In this document: piece by piece, positions 1-12,761 of the stretch
Layout of the letters: each line of letters starts with the position of its first letter
Position numbering within the stretch: the first letter of the stretch is position 1
Assembly: GCA_001724265.1 (NCBI GenBank)
Contig: MEDY01000029.1
Coordinates: forward strand, 1-64,000
Direction of reading: 5' to 3'
DNA: 64,000 nucleotides
Source of the DNA: Rhizaria sp. SCN 62-66
Taxonomy: Eukaryota > Rhizaria, unplaced
Translations under genes and position numbers: made by a program
The notes under the pieces: generated by a model
The model's input: only the letters and a program-made list of their open reading frames with translations
Database searches by the model: none
What the model was told of the DNA's origin: nothing

Positions 1-1
1 G

Positions 2-97
2 TGCCGCCCCCTCTCCAAGACCGTCTCCTTCAACCTCGTCAAGATCGAGAAGGCCGGCCCTTCCCAGGACTCCCTCAAGTCCTTCGCTGGCTTCTAA
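2..97 (+). CDS. 3' end of an unidentified gene
   Basis: The window opens inside a reading frame that runs 31 codons to a TAA at 95-97. The visible C-terminus is mixed basic and hydrophobic and ends LKSFAGF. Codon choice is strongly C/G at third positions, like the proven genes downstream, which is why I accept it as coding. Too little is visible to name a family. The 5' part lies left of the window. No other frame in this stretch shows the same codon bias. Confidence 0.55.
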   Translation, partial: CRPLSKTVSFNLVKIEKAGPSQDSLKSFAGF

Positions 98-580
98 ATG
101 CGATGTGCCCACAAGCAAAACAAAGCAGCTCCAGCTGGAGTTCAACTTGATGCTCGCTTCATAACCAGGGCGTGACCCTCACTCCAACGTGCATCGATGG
201 CGCTTCACTGTGTCGTCTCGTTGCTGGGAGAGGTAATTGCAATGGTGCTTAAGGGATTGAGAGAAGGACTCTACATTCGCAGAGGTTTACATAGCTCAAT
301 ACATCTGTGCTTCTTACTATTCTCATCTTTTATATGCTTGGCAATGCCCTTTATCCGTGTTATCACCTTCTTTTGCTGCAAACGGTTGTTGCCACCCGTT
401 GTTGCTTCTCGTCATGTTTTGTCGGGCTTTCTTGAGGAGCGTCAACCTCGCATATCCTTCGTTGTAACAGCATATATGAGATCGTTCAGAAATTTAGACT
501 TTGCGCTACCATTGGTCTTTATTTTGTTTTCTTCTCACTCCCTGATCTTCCGTGCATACTCGCTTGTTTCTTACACTCAG
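98..580. other. spacer and leader upstream of the ISCA2-like gene
   Basis: AT-richer spacer between the end of the first gene and the ISCA2-like start. No coding signal was seen. A pyrimidine-rich run ending in CAG abuts the ATG at 581, so a 5'-UTR intron may end there. Confidence 0.4.
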
Positions 581-1421
581 ATGCGCGCTTTCAATAGGCT
601 CGCCTCACCCTTCTCCGCCGCTTCTGTGCGCCCCACAACGGCGTTCCTTGCGCGCACCACGCCAGGTACTTAAACAATCTCCACTAATGTCGTGTAATCC
701 GTTACTTTTGTTTCTTTTGTTGATTTCTATATCTCGCTACAACCTTCTAACTGTTCGACTCCCCTCCCTCGTCACCTTCCCCATTGCGCCCTTCACAGCT
801 CGTCTGTTCTCCGGCATCAAGCTCACCTCCCACAAGGGCCCCCAGCAGCCCGCCAAGCTCCCCGCCAAGGGGACCGAGAGCGATCTTGACGACGACGGCG
901 CCGCCGACGACGGCAAATCCGCCGCGCCTGGGCCGGTGGACCCCGCCGACGTCACTCCGACCTACTTCCGCCTCTCCCCCAAGGCCATCGCGCGCATCGC
1001 GTCCCAGCGCGCGGCATCAGGCCCGCGCCACGCGCTGCGCGTGCTGGTCGACACGGGCGGCTGCTCAGGCTTCCAGTACCGCTACTCGCCCGCGCAGCTC
1101 CCCGACTGCGTGTCCCTCCCCAGCGACTCAACTGCTGGCGCTGCGAGCGCCGTCGATGCGGCGACGGCGGGCGCGAGCGGCCCCCTGGTCATCGCGGGCC
1201 CCGGTGAGGGCCCCCGCGTGTTCCAGGTCGAGGAGGACTTCATCTTCTCCCACGACGGGTCCGCCGTTGTCGTCGACGACGTCTCTCTGCCATTCCTCAA
1301 GTCCGCGATGCTGGACTACACCGTGGAGCTCATCCGCAGCGGCTTCGTCGTCATCGAGAACCCCAACGTGGACCTCGCGTGCGGCTGCGGCACCTCCTTC
1401 TCCCGCAAGGGCGCCAAGTGA
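581..1421 (+). CDS. ISCA2: mitochondrial iron-sulfur cluster assembly protein, IscA/ISCA2 type
   Basis: Spliced CDS join(581..665,799..1421), 235 residues, stop TGA. The 133-bp intron starts GTACTT and ends CACAG, and joining keeps frame. The start at 581 gives a basic, Ser/Ala-rich N-terminus without acidic residues up to about residue 35, typical of a mitochondrial presequence. An acidic linker follows, then the HesB/IscA fold from about residue 85. The three family cysteines are present: C117 in GGCSGF, and C223 and C225 in CGCGTSF. The tail pattern (ELIRSGFVVIENP) is closer to ISCA2 than to ISCA1. Known family members act with ISCA1 and IBA57 in late mitochondrial 4Fe-4S assembly. An Ala/Ser/Gly-rich insert of about 35 residues separates the first cysteine from the second half, longer than usual. 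The reading without splicing would begin upstream with no presequence character. Confidence 0.88.
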
Positions 1422-1843
1422 TGAGCGCGCGGCGGCTAAGCGGATAAGGGGGTACTTAGATGGGGACGCGAGAGCATTGGCACCTTACTGCGACTGCGGC
1501 GATGTGAGAGAGTGATTCCACTCGATATCTGTTATGTTTTTGTTGTTGTTATTGTTAATGTGTGAGTCTATTGTGAGTGCTGCTAGTTTATGCTATGCTA
1601 TGCACACGTTTTGGTGAGCTAAAGGCAAGGCCATGCTATTTGCTTTACATTAGTCAGTCAATGTCGATAACCAAACAAAACTATTTATTGTTTTAACCAT
1701 GCGTGTAATACAAAACATCAAATCTTATTACTATTTAAGCTTCCGAACTTCTTCCAAAAAGTGCAATTGTAATTCATAAACAACGAAGCGTTGTCCTCGT
1801 CAGTGCTTAATGCTTTTGACCGTTCAAGTCTAATTTAGCTCTA
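1422..1843. other. convergent 3' spacer
   Basis: AT-rich spacer between two converging genes. No coding signal, repeat or structured RNA was seen. Confidence 0.5.
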
Positions 1844-4800
1844 TCACCGAGACTCACCGCGAACGACGCTATTGGCAGACGCGGATGCCGCCGCGAGCGC
1901 AGCTGCCACAGCCGGTGCCACACAGTAGCCCGCAAGCATGTGTTTATCGAGGAAGCGGGCGAGTTTCTCAGCGGGCGTCAAGAATGGATCCCGCACAGCG
2001 TATGCTGCGAGCGCGAGCAGCGCGTCCCCGAAGAGCGAGTACGTCAGCACAGGCTCGACAGCGACCGGGGAGTTGCTGCCGCCGTGCCCGCCGCCATTGT
2101 TCACACTCGCTCCGTTTTCAACCGAGGGCGCCAGTGCAGCGTTGCTGTGACTCTGCGACACGGTATTGCCACCCGCGGCCGCTGCGGCGTCGGCAGAGGC
2201 GCACGCGGCGAACACATAGTGCAGCACTGAGAGCAGGGTGCTCGACCCCGCCGCAATAGACATCGAGCTGGGGAGAGAGTGGGCGACGAACTCCGCTGCA
2301 AGGGACGGCGACAACGCAACGCCCACGGTCACTTGCCCCGCCGGGCCGCCGTTCACGCCGCCATTCACGCCATACGCGCTGCTGCCCAGAGCGGCGGCGG
2401 CGTTGCTCGTGTTGTTCAGCGCGGCGGCCGCGGCGGAGACCGGCGACGGCGCGGCCAGCTCGCTGAGCGACTGGAAGAGCCGCGCAAACGCCTTGAATGG
2501 CATCGTGAGTGAGAACAGCGACTCGGCGGGCACGAGCAGCGGCAGCGCGGCGGCGCCCACCGCGGCGGCCAGCTCCACGGGCGGGGCCGTCACGCGGCCG
2601 TGCGCGGTGCCAGCGGGGGAGCGCGCGTGGGCCGCGACTGAAGCGATAAGCTTTGCACCGATATTGCGGTCGAGCAACTGACGGACGGTCTTCAGCAACG
2701 GCACGGTGACGCTGACACCGGAAGCCGTGACGGAGGGCACGCCGCCGGGGCTGTTGGGGACGGCGCTGGGACTCGCAATGGGGAGCGAACTGATAGGAAA
2801 GCAACGTGGACAAGAAAGTTGACAAAGAGAGCGTGTGTAAGAAAGATCATCAAGGGATGAAACATGATAGCAAGAATAAAAATATTGCAAAGTAATACAC
2901 GATATTTGACGCATTATGTTTGTTAAAGTGCGAAATAGCGTACCTGGCAAGCAGCGCCGTGGCCGCCGCGGCCGAGTCAGCGGCTGCGATGGCGAAGGCC
3001 GCGAACACAGTCGCAACCCACGGCCGCCGTGCAGCCAGCACCGCGGCCACCGCGGGGTCCGCAACGCGCGCGCGGAAGGCCGCCGTGGAGGACGCGGCGG
3101 CGCGGGGCAGGATGTCCCGCGACAGGAAGTGCTCCAGCTTCAGCGACAGTGACGAAGCGCCGTGGTAGCGAACATTCGCGAGCCGTAGCAGCGCCAGCGG
3201 CAGAGTGACGGCCGTCAGTGGGGGCGCTCCGGCGGTCACGGCGCTGCCGCTCGCGGCGGCTGCGGCTGCGGCGGCAGCGGCAGTGGCAGCGGCAGTGGCG
3301 GCGGCATTGGCAGCGGCTGCAACTTCGGCCGCCGCCGCACTACCGCTGCTGTTGTTGTTGTTACTCTCAGAGCCCCACAACGCTGCGTGGCGCGCCGTCT
3401 CAGCCGCGCGCGCGGTCTCCGCAGCCTTGGACGCCGCAAAGTGTTGTTCTAGCGCGGCCTGCGCCAGTTCAGCCCCCGCGAGCACGGTGGCGTGGAACGC
3501 GTGGCGGATCGTCACCGTCTTCAGGGGCTTCGCTGCGGCGGCCGCGGCGGCCGCCGTTGCTGCCGACGCCGCGGCGGCGTTGCTGAGCGTCAGCTGTCCG
3601 CCGCGCGCGTGCGCCGGGACGGGCGTCGTAAGGGCGCAGTCGTACGACAGCTGCTCAAACGCCTCGAGACTAAGCACCGGCGGCGGCAGCGACCACAGCG
3701 CCGCGCTCTCGTCGAGGTAGCTCGCGGCGCTGGTGCTCCCGTACTCGGCGCTCGGGTTGCGGCGATGCTTGTGCGACGGCTTGCGCGCCGTCCCCGGCGG
3801 ACTGTCGGCGTTCCCACCGCCGTTCGCACTGCCAGACTTGTCGTTGGTGGTCACAGAGTCGCCAGCAGTCTCGATCGCTTGAGCGTTGCGGCGGCCGAAA
3901 GTCTCATCAAGCGCGGCCGCGTGCGGGGCCGCTGCGGCCTTGCGGCTGGCGCTGTTGGAGCTGCTATGGCGCGCGGTGCAAATCGGGTCGAAGCGGCCGG
4001 GCACGGACGCAACGGCGGGCGAAGACGAATAGAAGGCGAACACGCGAGAAAGCGCCGGCGCGTGGTGCGATAACACATGGCGCACGCGCGCAATCTCGCG
4101 CTCGCGCTCGCGGGCGCTGACCGCGGGGCCGAGCAGCCGCGCGACCGTGTCCGTGACGGCCGTGGAGGCGGCGGCCGCGGCGGCGTCGCGCGCCGTGTCC
4201 GCGCCGGCCGCGAGGGCCGTGGTAAGCGAGGCTGACACGCCCGCGGCGGCCGAGGCGTTGGCGGCGGACGCGGCGGCCGCGGAGGCGGCGGCGGCGGTGC
4301 GGTGAGCGCGCCGGTGCGTGTGCACCACCGTCACAGGCGCAGGCGTCGATGGGCTCGCACTGTCAGTCCCACTGGTCCCGCTACTGTTCCTGCCTGCACC
4401 GCTGACGCTGCCGCTGCCACTGGTCTTATTCGCGCCCGTGAGGCGCTCAGCGGTGGCAAGGCCCTGCGCGAGCGCCTTCGTGGCCGCGGCGGAGGCGACC
4501 GCGTCGGCCGCGGTGGCGAACCGGGCCGCAAGCGGCGTGGCGTCGTACCCGTGGTGCCTGTGGGGGAACACGACGCCCCGGAACACCGACAGCGCGTCCT
4601 TGCCTTTCACCGCGCCGCTCCCGCCATCGGCCGCGGCGCTGTAGTCGCCGCCGCTTGTGCCGAACAGCGCGCTGCTGCTCGCGCCACCGTTGGCGCCCGC
4701 GGTGCAGTTGGACAGTGCGTCCGCGTCGTCGACCTCCTCGGTGTCGACGCCGGCCGCGCGGCGGGCGAGGATAGCCGTGACCAGGCCCTGCACCTTGGCG

Positions 4801-7800
4801 CGCACCGCGGCGCCGGCGCGCCTGCGAGCGGCCGTGCGCGTGCTGAGGGCGGAGAGCACCGCGGTGACCGTGGCAAGACGCCCGATGAAGGCGGCGGCGA
4901 CGGCGCGGGGCACCTGCGGCGCGGACGGCACAAAGCAGTTGCTGGAGTTGGCGGCGGCGGCAGTGGAGGAGGCTGGCGGCGGGAGGGCGCGGATGCGGCA
5001 CCACAGCGACTCGAGCGCGCGCAGTTCGGCGGCGAGCGCGGCGAGAAACGGCCGCGGCGGGGACTGAGCCAGCAGCGGGGGCATCACCACGGGCAGAACG
5101 GTGGTCAGCATCGGCTGCGAACCATTAGCGCCGCCAAACGCTGCCGAGGACACTGGAGCGGTCGTGGGGCGAGCGCTCGAAGACGGGAAGAGAGAACTGC
5201 GACTGGTGCTGGGATCGCTGAAGAAGTCGTTGCCACTGACCGTCTGTGTGAGCGCCTGAGGAGTGAGAAAGCTCAGAGGCTGCTGCGATGCATTAGTATG
5301 AGAGGCTGATGAATTGTTGCTGGTGGTGGGCAACCGCGACTGCGAGCTGCTGTTCGCGTTTGGCAGTGACGCGCCGAACGTAAACGCGTCGCGCCTCGAC
5401 CCGCGCGGAGTCCCACTACGACTGTCACTGCCGTTGCCGTTGCCGTCACTAAAGCTATTGCCGGTGCTGTTGCGGGAACTGCTGCGGCTCGGCGTCACAG
5501 CGCGGTGCGAGCCGCTGCCGCCGCCGCCAATGACCGTGAGCGGCTGCCTGACTGTGATGGGGATGGTCTCCCGCGGCGCAGCGGGCCGCGCCAGCATCGT
5601 CAGCGCTAACACCAACAATAACGATGAAGGTTTGCCGGCAGCAATCTCGCCCGCCGTGACCAGTCCGTGCAAAGGCACGCCGGCGACTGCGAGAACGGCG
5701 AGCACGCGCGACGCGCGGTCGCGGCCGTCCGCGATGCCGGCCAGCGGCTGCGGGCGCGCGGGCGCATACGCGCGCGCGAGGGGCCGGAGAGCGCGGCCGG
5801 CGTTGCAGAGCAGGTTGCCAAGGCGGATGACGGGCGTGACGGTGAACGCAGACGCGGCTGTGGTGTTGGCGCCGTTTGCGGGGTTGATGTTTAGAGCGTT
5901 CGAGCTCGCGCCATCCGCGCCAGTGCTGTTCGTGGTGTTACTATTGCTGTTTGTGGGCGTGGGGCTGTGCGGCGAGCCCGCAGGCGCGAGGGCAGTGGGG
6001 GCGCTGAGTTCGACGCCGCTCACCGTGAGCAAACTCATCATCACATCGCCGCCACCGCCGTCAGGACCCGCGCCGGCGCCCATCGCAAAGGCGGACACCG
6101 CGGCGGTGTAATCAGCGTTCGCCGCCGCCGCCGCCGCCGCTGCCGCGGCGCGGTCGAGCGCGCTGGTCATGGCGCTGCGCGCGGACGTCGGCCGCGAGCC
6201 GGGGGGCGTGGCCGCGGCGCTGTCACTCTCACTTTCACTCTCGGCCGCCGCCGTGGGGCCCATCAGCGCATTGCCGTTGCCGCCGCTGCCGCTGAGGCTG
6301 GACGGAGACCACATGATGGCGGAGGGCGCGGAGAGGCCGAGCAGAGCGTCCGAAGTTGCCAGGGCTGCGCGGACCGTCGTGAGCGGGAATGCTCGCACAA
6401 GCGCATTCAAATACCGGTGCAGCTTTTGTTCATACACGCTGGGGACGGCGGCGGTGGCGCCGGCACTGACGCCGGCACTGCTGCTGCTACTGCCCGCGTT
6501 TGAAGTGGCGACGGAGGCAGCGAGACCGAATGCAGGGGGCGGGTAGGTGGCGGCCGCGGACAAGGGCGGCCATGCAGCCGGCTGGGGCAGCACCAGCGGG
6601 AGCAAGCCGCCGGGAGGAGCCGGGGCGCGCCGGCGGTTAGAGCCCGCCGCAGCGCCAGCGCCAGTGACGCCGTCAGACGTCGCGGAAAACGAGCTGAACG
6701 GCGTGAAGGGCGCTGAGAATGGGGACGGAATGGGGAAGATCGCGCTGCTGGGAGCGGTAATTGTCGTGGCGCCTGCGGCAGCAGACGCCCAGGCCGCTGC
6801 CTGCGCCAACACCGCGGTTGCGGGCGCCGAGCGGGCCGCGCCGCCGCTCTTACGCGACTGCGGCTGCTGCTGCTGGTGCTGCTGCAGCGCGGCCGTGTTG
6901 CTGTTGTACCCGGCTGCCGAGCCTGGCCTGGCGGGGGCCGGGGACAGCGCGCGGCTGCTCGAGTGTTGCGATGACGACGAGGGCAAGATGAGCGCGGCGG
7001 AGGGCGGGTTGGCTGCTGCGCCCGGGACGCCGGTGCCGGCGCGTGACGACTCGAGCAGCATCGCCACGGGCGCCAGCGGGGTCGGCGCAGACAGCGCGAT
7101 CGCGAGGGGGTTCGGGCACACGACTCCGGCGCTGACGTCGGGGGCCCCTGCGCTATCGTCGTCGCCGCCGCCAAGCCCGCCGCCGCCGCCTGCGAAGCCC
7201 GCGAAGCGGTCCGCGGAGCCGGAGCCGGAGCCCGCGCGGTCTCCGGAACTGAGCCCAGCGCGGGGCCGCGCTGCGTAGGCCGAGTCGGGGAAGAGCTCGG
7301 GGAACAGCGAGCGCGCGAGCCGGGCCAGCGTAGCCGCGTCGGCCAGCGCGCCCCAGCTGTGCATGCGGGGTGGCGCTAGCGCGGCGGCAAGAGCCTCGCC
7401 GGTCGGCAGAGGGGCTACGGCGGCGGCGGCCTGCGCGGAGGCGGCGGCGGCGGCGGCGGCGATGGAGCCGCGGGCCACAGTCTCCGCGCTACTGAGACCG
7501 CTGTTGTTGCTGCTGCTAGCCTTAGGGTTAGAGCTGGCTGTGACAGGGGCGGCGGCCGAGGCGGCGGGGAGAGTGACCGGCGCGATCGGGGGCGCGCGGT
7601 CCAGCGCAGCGGTGGCCCACGACACAACCAGCTGCTGCGGCGAGAGCGCTTCCAGCTGCAGCGCCAGAGCGCGCGTCTCAATCGCCTCCTCCGCTGACAG
7701 CGCAGAGAGACGCCGCAGCAACGCGGCGCGCTGGGACTCGGTCAGAGGCTTCTTCGCTTTGACTGTGGCCACGCTGTTCGCGCTCGTCGGCGAGCGCGCG

Positions 7801-10800
7801 GCGGGCAGCGGAGCAGCGGCCGGCTGCTGCAGCAGCGCTGCGATCGTGCGGTCGACGCGGTCCGCCACTGGCACCCAGCGGCGCGCGCGCCACGACGGCG
7901 CGGGCTGCGGGGGCAGCTCCACGCTCGCCACCGTCGCCGCGCCAGCGCTCAGCGCAGAACTAGCGCTAGAGCCAGTGCTGCTGTACATGGAAGAAGACGA
8001 GGCGTATGCGCTGCGGCGGCGCGGAGTTGCGCTGTTTGCACCGCTATTTGCAGCCCCAGCGGCGTCGGCCAGCGACTTCTTCAGCGTCGCTGATTCGCGC
8101 GCGTACTGGGCGTAACTATCCGCAAACGCGTCCGCGGATGGCGGCGTCCAGCGGGGGGAGATGCCGTCCCCGGCGCTGCCACCCACGGTCACAGCGACGG
8201 CGCTGAGTCCGTCCATGGCGTTGGCGTCGCCCTCATCGTCGTAGGCGTCGTCGTTGCCGTCGATGCCACCGCCGAAGGTGCTGTTGGTGCGGGCGTGCCG
8301 GCCTGCGCTGTGACTGCTTTGCTTAGGATGCGACTGAGACTCGAGCATCGCTTCCAAATAGCAAAGCGCCTCAACGTCGTCATAGGGAAACACAACGCTG
8401 CTGCTGACGCTCACGTGCGAGTGCGCTGCAGCGCCAATGACAGCCTCGGCGTCGGCCTGCGTGGCGGCGTCGACACGCGCGGCCGCCGCAGTGTATGCGC
8501 GTGCAATAAGCCGCGCCTTAAGGCGCCATGGTGGCAGGGAACGCTCGAGCGCGCTCAGTTTCCCCGCGGCGGCCAGTGCGGCGGCGTCAGGGGCAAGCGC
8601 TCGGAGCACCTTGCGCAGCTGCGGTAAAGCAGAGCACTCCGTCACGGCGCTAAAAGCAGACGCAGAGGTCGTTGCTGCTGCTGCTGGTGAAGCTGGCGAA
8701 CTGTTACTGGCAGCATCGGGAAAACTGCTGCCACTAACCGGCCCGTTGCCGCCACGGACACCGAGACCGTCTAGGGGGGACGGCGGCGCGAGCGGGTCCG
8801 CGGTCGCCGCGGGTGCGAGCCACACGCCGCGCTGCGCCAGCACGGCCGCAAAATCATACTGATACCCGGCGCCTGCGGCCAGCGCGGCGCGGCGGCCGAC
8901 GCTGTCGCGCGCGGGCGCGAGCTGCGTCCAGTCAAGCGAGCCCTCGCTGAACTCGCTCAGGCCGAGCGCGGCGGCCTGCCCGCGCGCGCGCTGCAGCGCG
9001 GCAGTCACCAGCGGCTCTGTAAGCACCGGGTGCGGCCGCACTGGGTGGGTCGCTTCGGCCGTGAGCGCGCGGGAGAGCGCGCCGTCGATGGCCAGCGCGG
9101 CGAGACGCAGCGCCTGCGCGCGGGCGTGCGCGTCAGGCAGCGAGGAGCGCACGCGGGCGGCGGCGGCGCGCGCGGCGACCAGCTCGTCCTCGGCCGTGCG
9201 CTGAGTGCGCGATACGCGGACCCAGGCGCGCCAAGCGAGGAACACGCTCGACTGTAGCTCTAGTGAAGACGCCTGGGTAACAACAAGAGGGCCGCGGGCG
9301 CTGCTAGCGGCGTTGCTGTCGTCGTCAATGCTAGTTTGGTCTCTGGTGGACGTTGCGGGGCTTTGGAGTTGGCCAGTCGCAGCCCTAAACAAAGGTGAAT
9401 ATTGATTAAAATAAAAAACGACGTTAGGAGGTTATTATGATTCAAGTGAAATGTAAGTCCAGGTTCAAAAATGAAGATATTGTGAATTTTGGTTCAACAC
9501 GCACCGTGTCCACCCGCTTTCGCCCTGAGTCGCCGTCTTCGCTCGAGACAGCTTGCGGTCTGCATAGTCGTCGCCAGAGTCGTTGTCGCCACTCCCGGGC
9601 GCGTACACCCGGGACGCGAGCTCAGGCACCAATCCTGTGGTGACCGTGGGCTCCTGCAGCACGGTAAACCGCGCCCGCAGGTAGGCGACGTAGCGCTGCC
9701 GGCACACGCGCTCACGCGTCACTGCGCGCCAGGCGCGGATCCCCGCGCGCAGCCGCTCTTTGCGGCCCTCTTCCGTCGCCCGCCGCGCAGTACGCCGCAG
9801 CAGCGCGCGCAGGCGAGCGTGGCGGGGGCCCGCGGCGGCGATGGCGGCGGTCAGCTGGCGCTGGAGGCTGCGCACGGTCACAATCTCCTGCTGATATTGC
9901 CCCCGCTGTTGCTGCTGCTCACTGTTCCTGGCGGCGTTCGTGGTGGCGGTGAGTGGGATCAAGAGAGCGCCGGTCAAGTGTGCGAGCAACGAGCGCAGGG
10001 CACGCGCCGCAGCCGGGATCGGGGGCTCTAAGGGGTTGATCGTGACACTGGAGTCGCCGCCTCTGTTGTTATCGCAGCCCACAGTCAGAGCTTTGTGGTT
10101 GCTGGAATTGTTGGGGTGGAAGGGAGCTGTGGGTGTGCCGGCAGTGAAATCGATGTTCGACACTGAGGCTGAGCTCGGCCGAGAGCGTGGCTTGCCGCTT
10201 GCCGTAGCAGTATCAGCAGTGGAGTCAGCTAGATTGTTGTCTGTCTCATTCGGCGCGAAGGCGCGCGAGAGTGTGACACGCGATGATGACGCGATCGCAA
10301 CACTGTTGTTTGTGTTGCTCAAAGCATTGCTGTTATTGTGGTTGTGAAACGATAGAGTCAGGGACTCGAGCATCGCATCAAGCGCAGACAATGCACGCCA
10401 GTCGCCGTGTTCGTCACTCCCGTCATCATCGTTATCGTCCTCGTCGTCATCATCACCATTCGCGTTGCCGCATGAGCCGTTAACAGTCCTCTTGACTGCC
10501 GGCGGCGGCGGGGGCGGGCCAATCGCAGCCGACGCGGCCGCCTTAGCGTCTGCCTCAGCCACGGCCAGCGCCGCCGCCGCCGCCGCAGCCTGTCCGACCG
10601 CGAGCGTGCGCTTGCCCGGCGTCCTCCCGGTCGCGAGCAGCAAAGCGCCCGCGTTGCCACCCGCGGTTGACATAAACTGGCCGCTCTTATCGCCAGCGGC
10701 TGTCGCACCGCTCATGACAAGAGCGTGCGTTGTGTTAAGCGTGTTGTTGTGCGTGCTCGGCCGCAGCGTGCTGTTCCACGTCCCGTGGACGCGGCTGTTA

Positions 10801-11711
10801 ACAGTCTCGGGCAGCAGGGTAACGCCGTCCGCTGCAACTGTGTTGGCGCGGGACGACAAAGGACGCATGTAGCGGGGGCGGGACGCCACGCCGTAGCTGC
10901 GCGCGCTCAGCGCACCGGACCAGTTGCTGTTCGCCCCTGCACTCGCATTCGCGCTCGCAGCACTTGCACCAGATATGGCGCTGAGAGTGTTTGCGGTGAA
11001 GGCGTCTGTGGTCATGATGTTCGTAGTGCCCGCTAAAGTAGGGTGCGGAGTCGTGTGCGGCCGCGGCGGCAGCGGTTGCGTGCGCGACAGGCCGGGGCCC
11101 GCCGCGGCCGCTGTTGGATTTGCGGCAGCGGCGTGGCTTGCGGGGTGAGCAGGGGCGGCGAAGCCAGTGGTCGTGTATGCAGCGGCGTTATCAGGGTTCG
11201 AGTTGTTCGCGAACGTGTACGACGAGGACGACACAGTCACGGGCGCGGCCACGTGCGCGGCAAGCAAGGCGGGTGCGGGCAGCTGTTCGGGCCCGTGCGC
11301 GATGGCCTGGTACTGCTGGTCAAAAGTACTCGCGCTCTGCGACTGCGAAGACGACCACACTTTCGTCGCCGGCGTTGACAGAGTGGCGTGCGACGCCACG
11401 GATTTGCGCACGGCGATACGCGCCGCGGACACCGCGCGGGCGGAGGTGGGGATCGCGTGAATAACAGCCGTGTCACTCTCGGCAACCACGGTGCCCGCGG
11501 CGGCCGTGGAGGACGCCAGCGGGAGAGAACGGACCAGCGACTGCGTCAGGTGGTGGTTGGCGAAGGGCTGCTCCGTCGGGGCGTAGCCTAGACGCTGTTC
11601 GAAACGGCTCCGCATCGGAGATATGCCCAAGAGTGGGTTTCCGCCTGAGGTAGACGGACGCGACAGAGGGGCGCCACCGGACGTCGCGGGACGTTCGGCA
11701 GGGGCGCTCAT
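1844..11711 (-). CDS. giant low-complexity protein with a calponin-homology-like segment
   Basis: Spliced CDS complement(join(1844..2789,2944..9384,9505..11711)), 3197 residues, stop TGA. Introns are 154 and 120 bp (donors GTACGC and GTGCGT) and both junctions keep frame. The start at 11711 is the first ATG (MSAPAERPATSGG). Most of the chain is Ala, Ser, Gly and Asn runs. Ordered islands are visible. Tryptophan-basic motifs IRAWRAVTRERV (about 660) and LAWRAWVRVSRTQ (about 790) recall Sfi1 or IQ-type helices. Residues about 1925-1990 (DGRDRASRVLAVLAVAGVPL, then a GK..SLLLVLALTML stretch) resemble the second half of a plastin-type CH domain. A C-terminal region from about 2640 (LEAFEQLSYDCAL) has helical repeats loosely like EF-hand or p25-alpha motifs. 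A cytoskeletal or ciliary role is inference. No enzyme motif was seen. Further introns inside the 6.4-kb exon cannot be excluded. Confidence 0.7.
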
Positions 11712-12158
11712 CGGGGCTATTGTTACCGTGAGCAAGTGGAGTTGAGAAAGTAGTCTGCAGAAGGGTATAAATAGGTTTGTTTAAATATTGAGCAAATCAG
11801 CTAATTAAAACAGAGGCATTTCATTCGTATTTGATTCTAACATTTGTAATGACGATCAAAATAGTGCATTGGAGTAGTTCGAACATGCTCGATTTTGAGC
11901 TCGCCGTCTGTAACGGATTGCCAGTGTAGCCCGCCACAAGCTCTGCTCCGCAAAAAGAGCACTGTTACACAATTATGTATTGTTATATCGTGTCACTTTC
12001 ATTCAAGATTGAGATATAGCATATCAAGCTAGTTTTACATATAATTTATCTGCAGAAATTATGCATGTAGCCATATATCCGGTATAAACATCTTTGTATT
12101 GAGTAGTAGTTCACGTTGATATTGAGTTATAAGAGCCCGCAAGCCCATTTAACCGCGC
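11712..12158. other. spacer between two minus-strand genes
   Basis: AT-rich, about 450 bp. It should hold the promoter of the giant gene and the 3' end of the glyoxalase gene. No coding signal was seen. Confidence 0.45.
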
Positions 12159-12761
12159 TTAGTCGGTGATGACGGCGGCCTCCTGCTTCTCCAGCAGCTC
12201 GATCTTGTACCCGTCGGGATCCTCGACGAACGCAAGCACGCGCGTGCCGTGCATCATGGGCCCGGCCTCGCGGACGACCTTGCCGCCCGCGGCCTTGATG
12301 GCGTCGCAGGTGGCGTACACGTCGTCGCACTCGAGCGCGATGTGCCCATAGGCGTTGCCCAGGTCATACTTGTCCGTGTCCCAGTTGTGGGTGAACTCGA
12401 GGACGGTGTGGGAGTCCTCGTCGCCGTAGCCCATGAAGGCGAGCGTGAAGCGGCCCTTCTCGTAGTCCTTGCGGCGCAGAAGCTGAAACGCGGACCAGCC
12501 GCAAACAAAGAGACATCAGAACGAAAGGTTAGGATTTAGCAATTATAAACAGTCAAATGCAACAAAGCTAAGCTATACAGTGAACCGACAAGATTAAGTC
12601 GATCCGCGTGAAAGAGATGCATCGACAACGAGATGATGTCGGAGAATAGGGTCTGGATGAAGAATCCAAGGGCTGCGTACCTTCATGCCAAAGTGCTTGG
12701 AGTAGAACTCAATAGTGGCCTCAAGGTTGCCCACGCGAAGCATGGTGTGAAGAAGACGCAT
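12159..12761 (-). CDS. GLO1: lactoylglutathione lyase (glyoxalase I), bacterial-type short form
   Basis: Spliced CDS complement(join(12159..12482,12681..12761)), 134 residues, stop TAA. The 198-bp intron has donor GTACGC and an acceptor ending TTTCAG. The enzyme converts the methylglyoxal-glutathione hemithioacetal to S-lactoylglutathione. Numbering matches E. coli GloA exactly, and all four metal ligands are present: H5 (LLHTM), E56 (TVLEFTHNW), H74 (YGHIAL) and E122 (GYKIELLE). The 134-residue length and the THNW.TD.YDLGN and FVEDPDGYKIEL blocks are those of the short, usually Ni/Co-dependent, bacterial class rather than the longer Zn-dependent animal class. No targeting peptide is visible, so a cytosolic location is likely. 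It is transcribed divergently from the acetyltransferase gene 333 bp away. The intron shows that it is a resident eukaryotic gene and not contamination. Confidence 0.95.

Noticed and set aside
2850-9392. Many long open frames opposite or alongside the giant gene, for example 4302-5309 on the plus strand
   Set aside because: GC-rich, stop-poor coding sequence gives long shadow frames. These show Arg/Ala/Gly-rich nonsense and no splice-consistent extension.
9385-9504. Treating 1844-3064, 2850-9392 and 9465-11735 (minus) as separate genes
   Set aside because: The apparent starts are TTG or lie inside introns. Consensus donor and acceptor sites join the three with phase kept.
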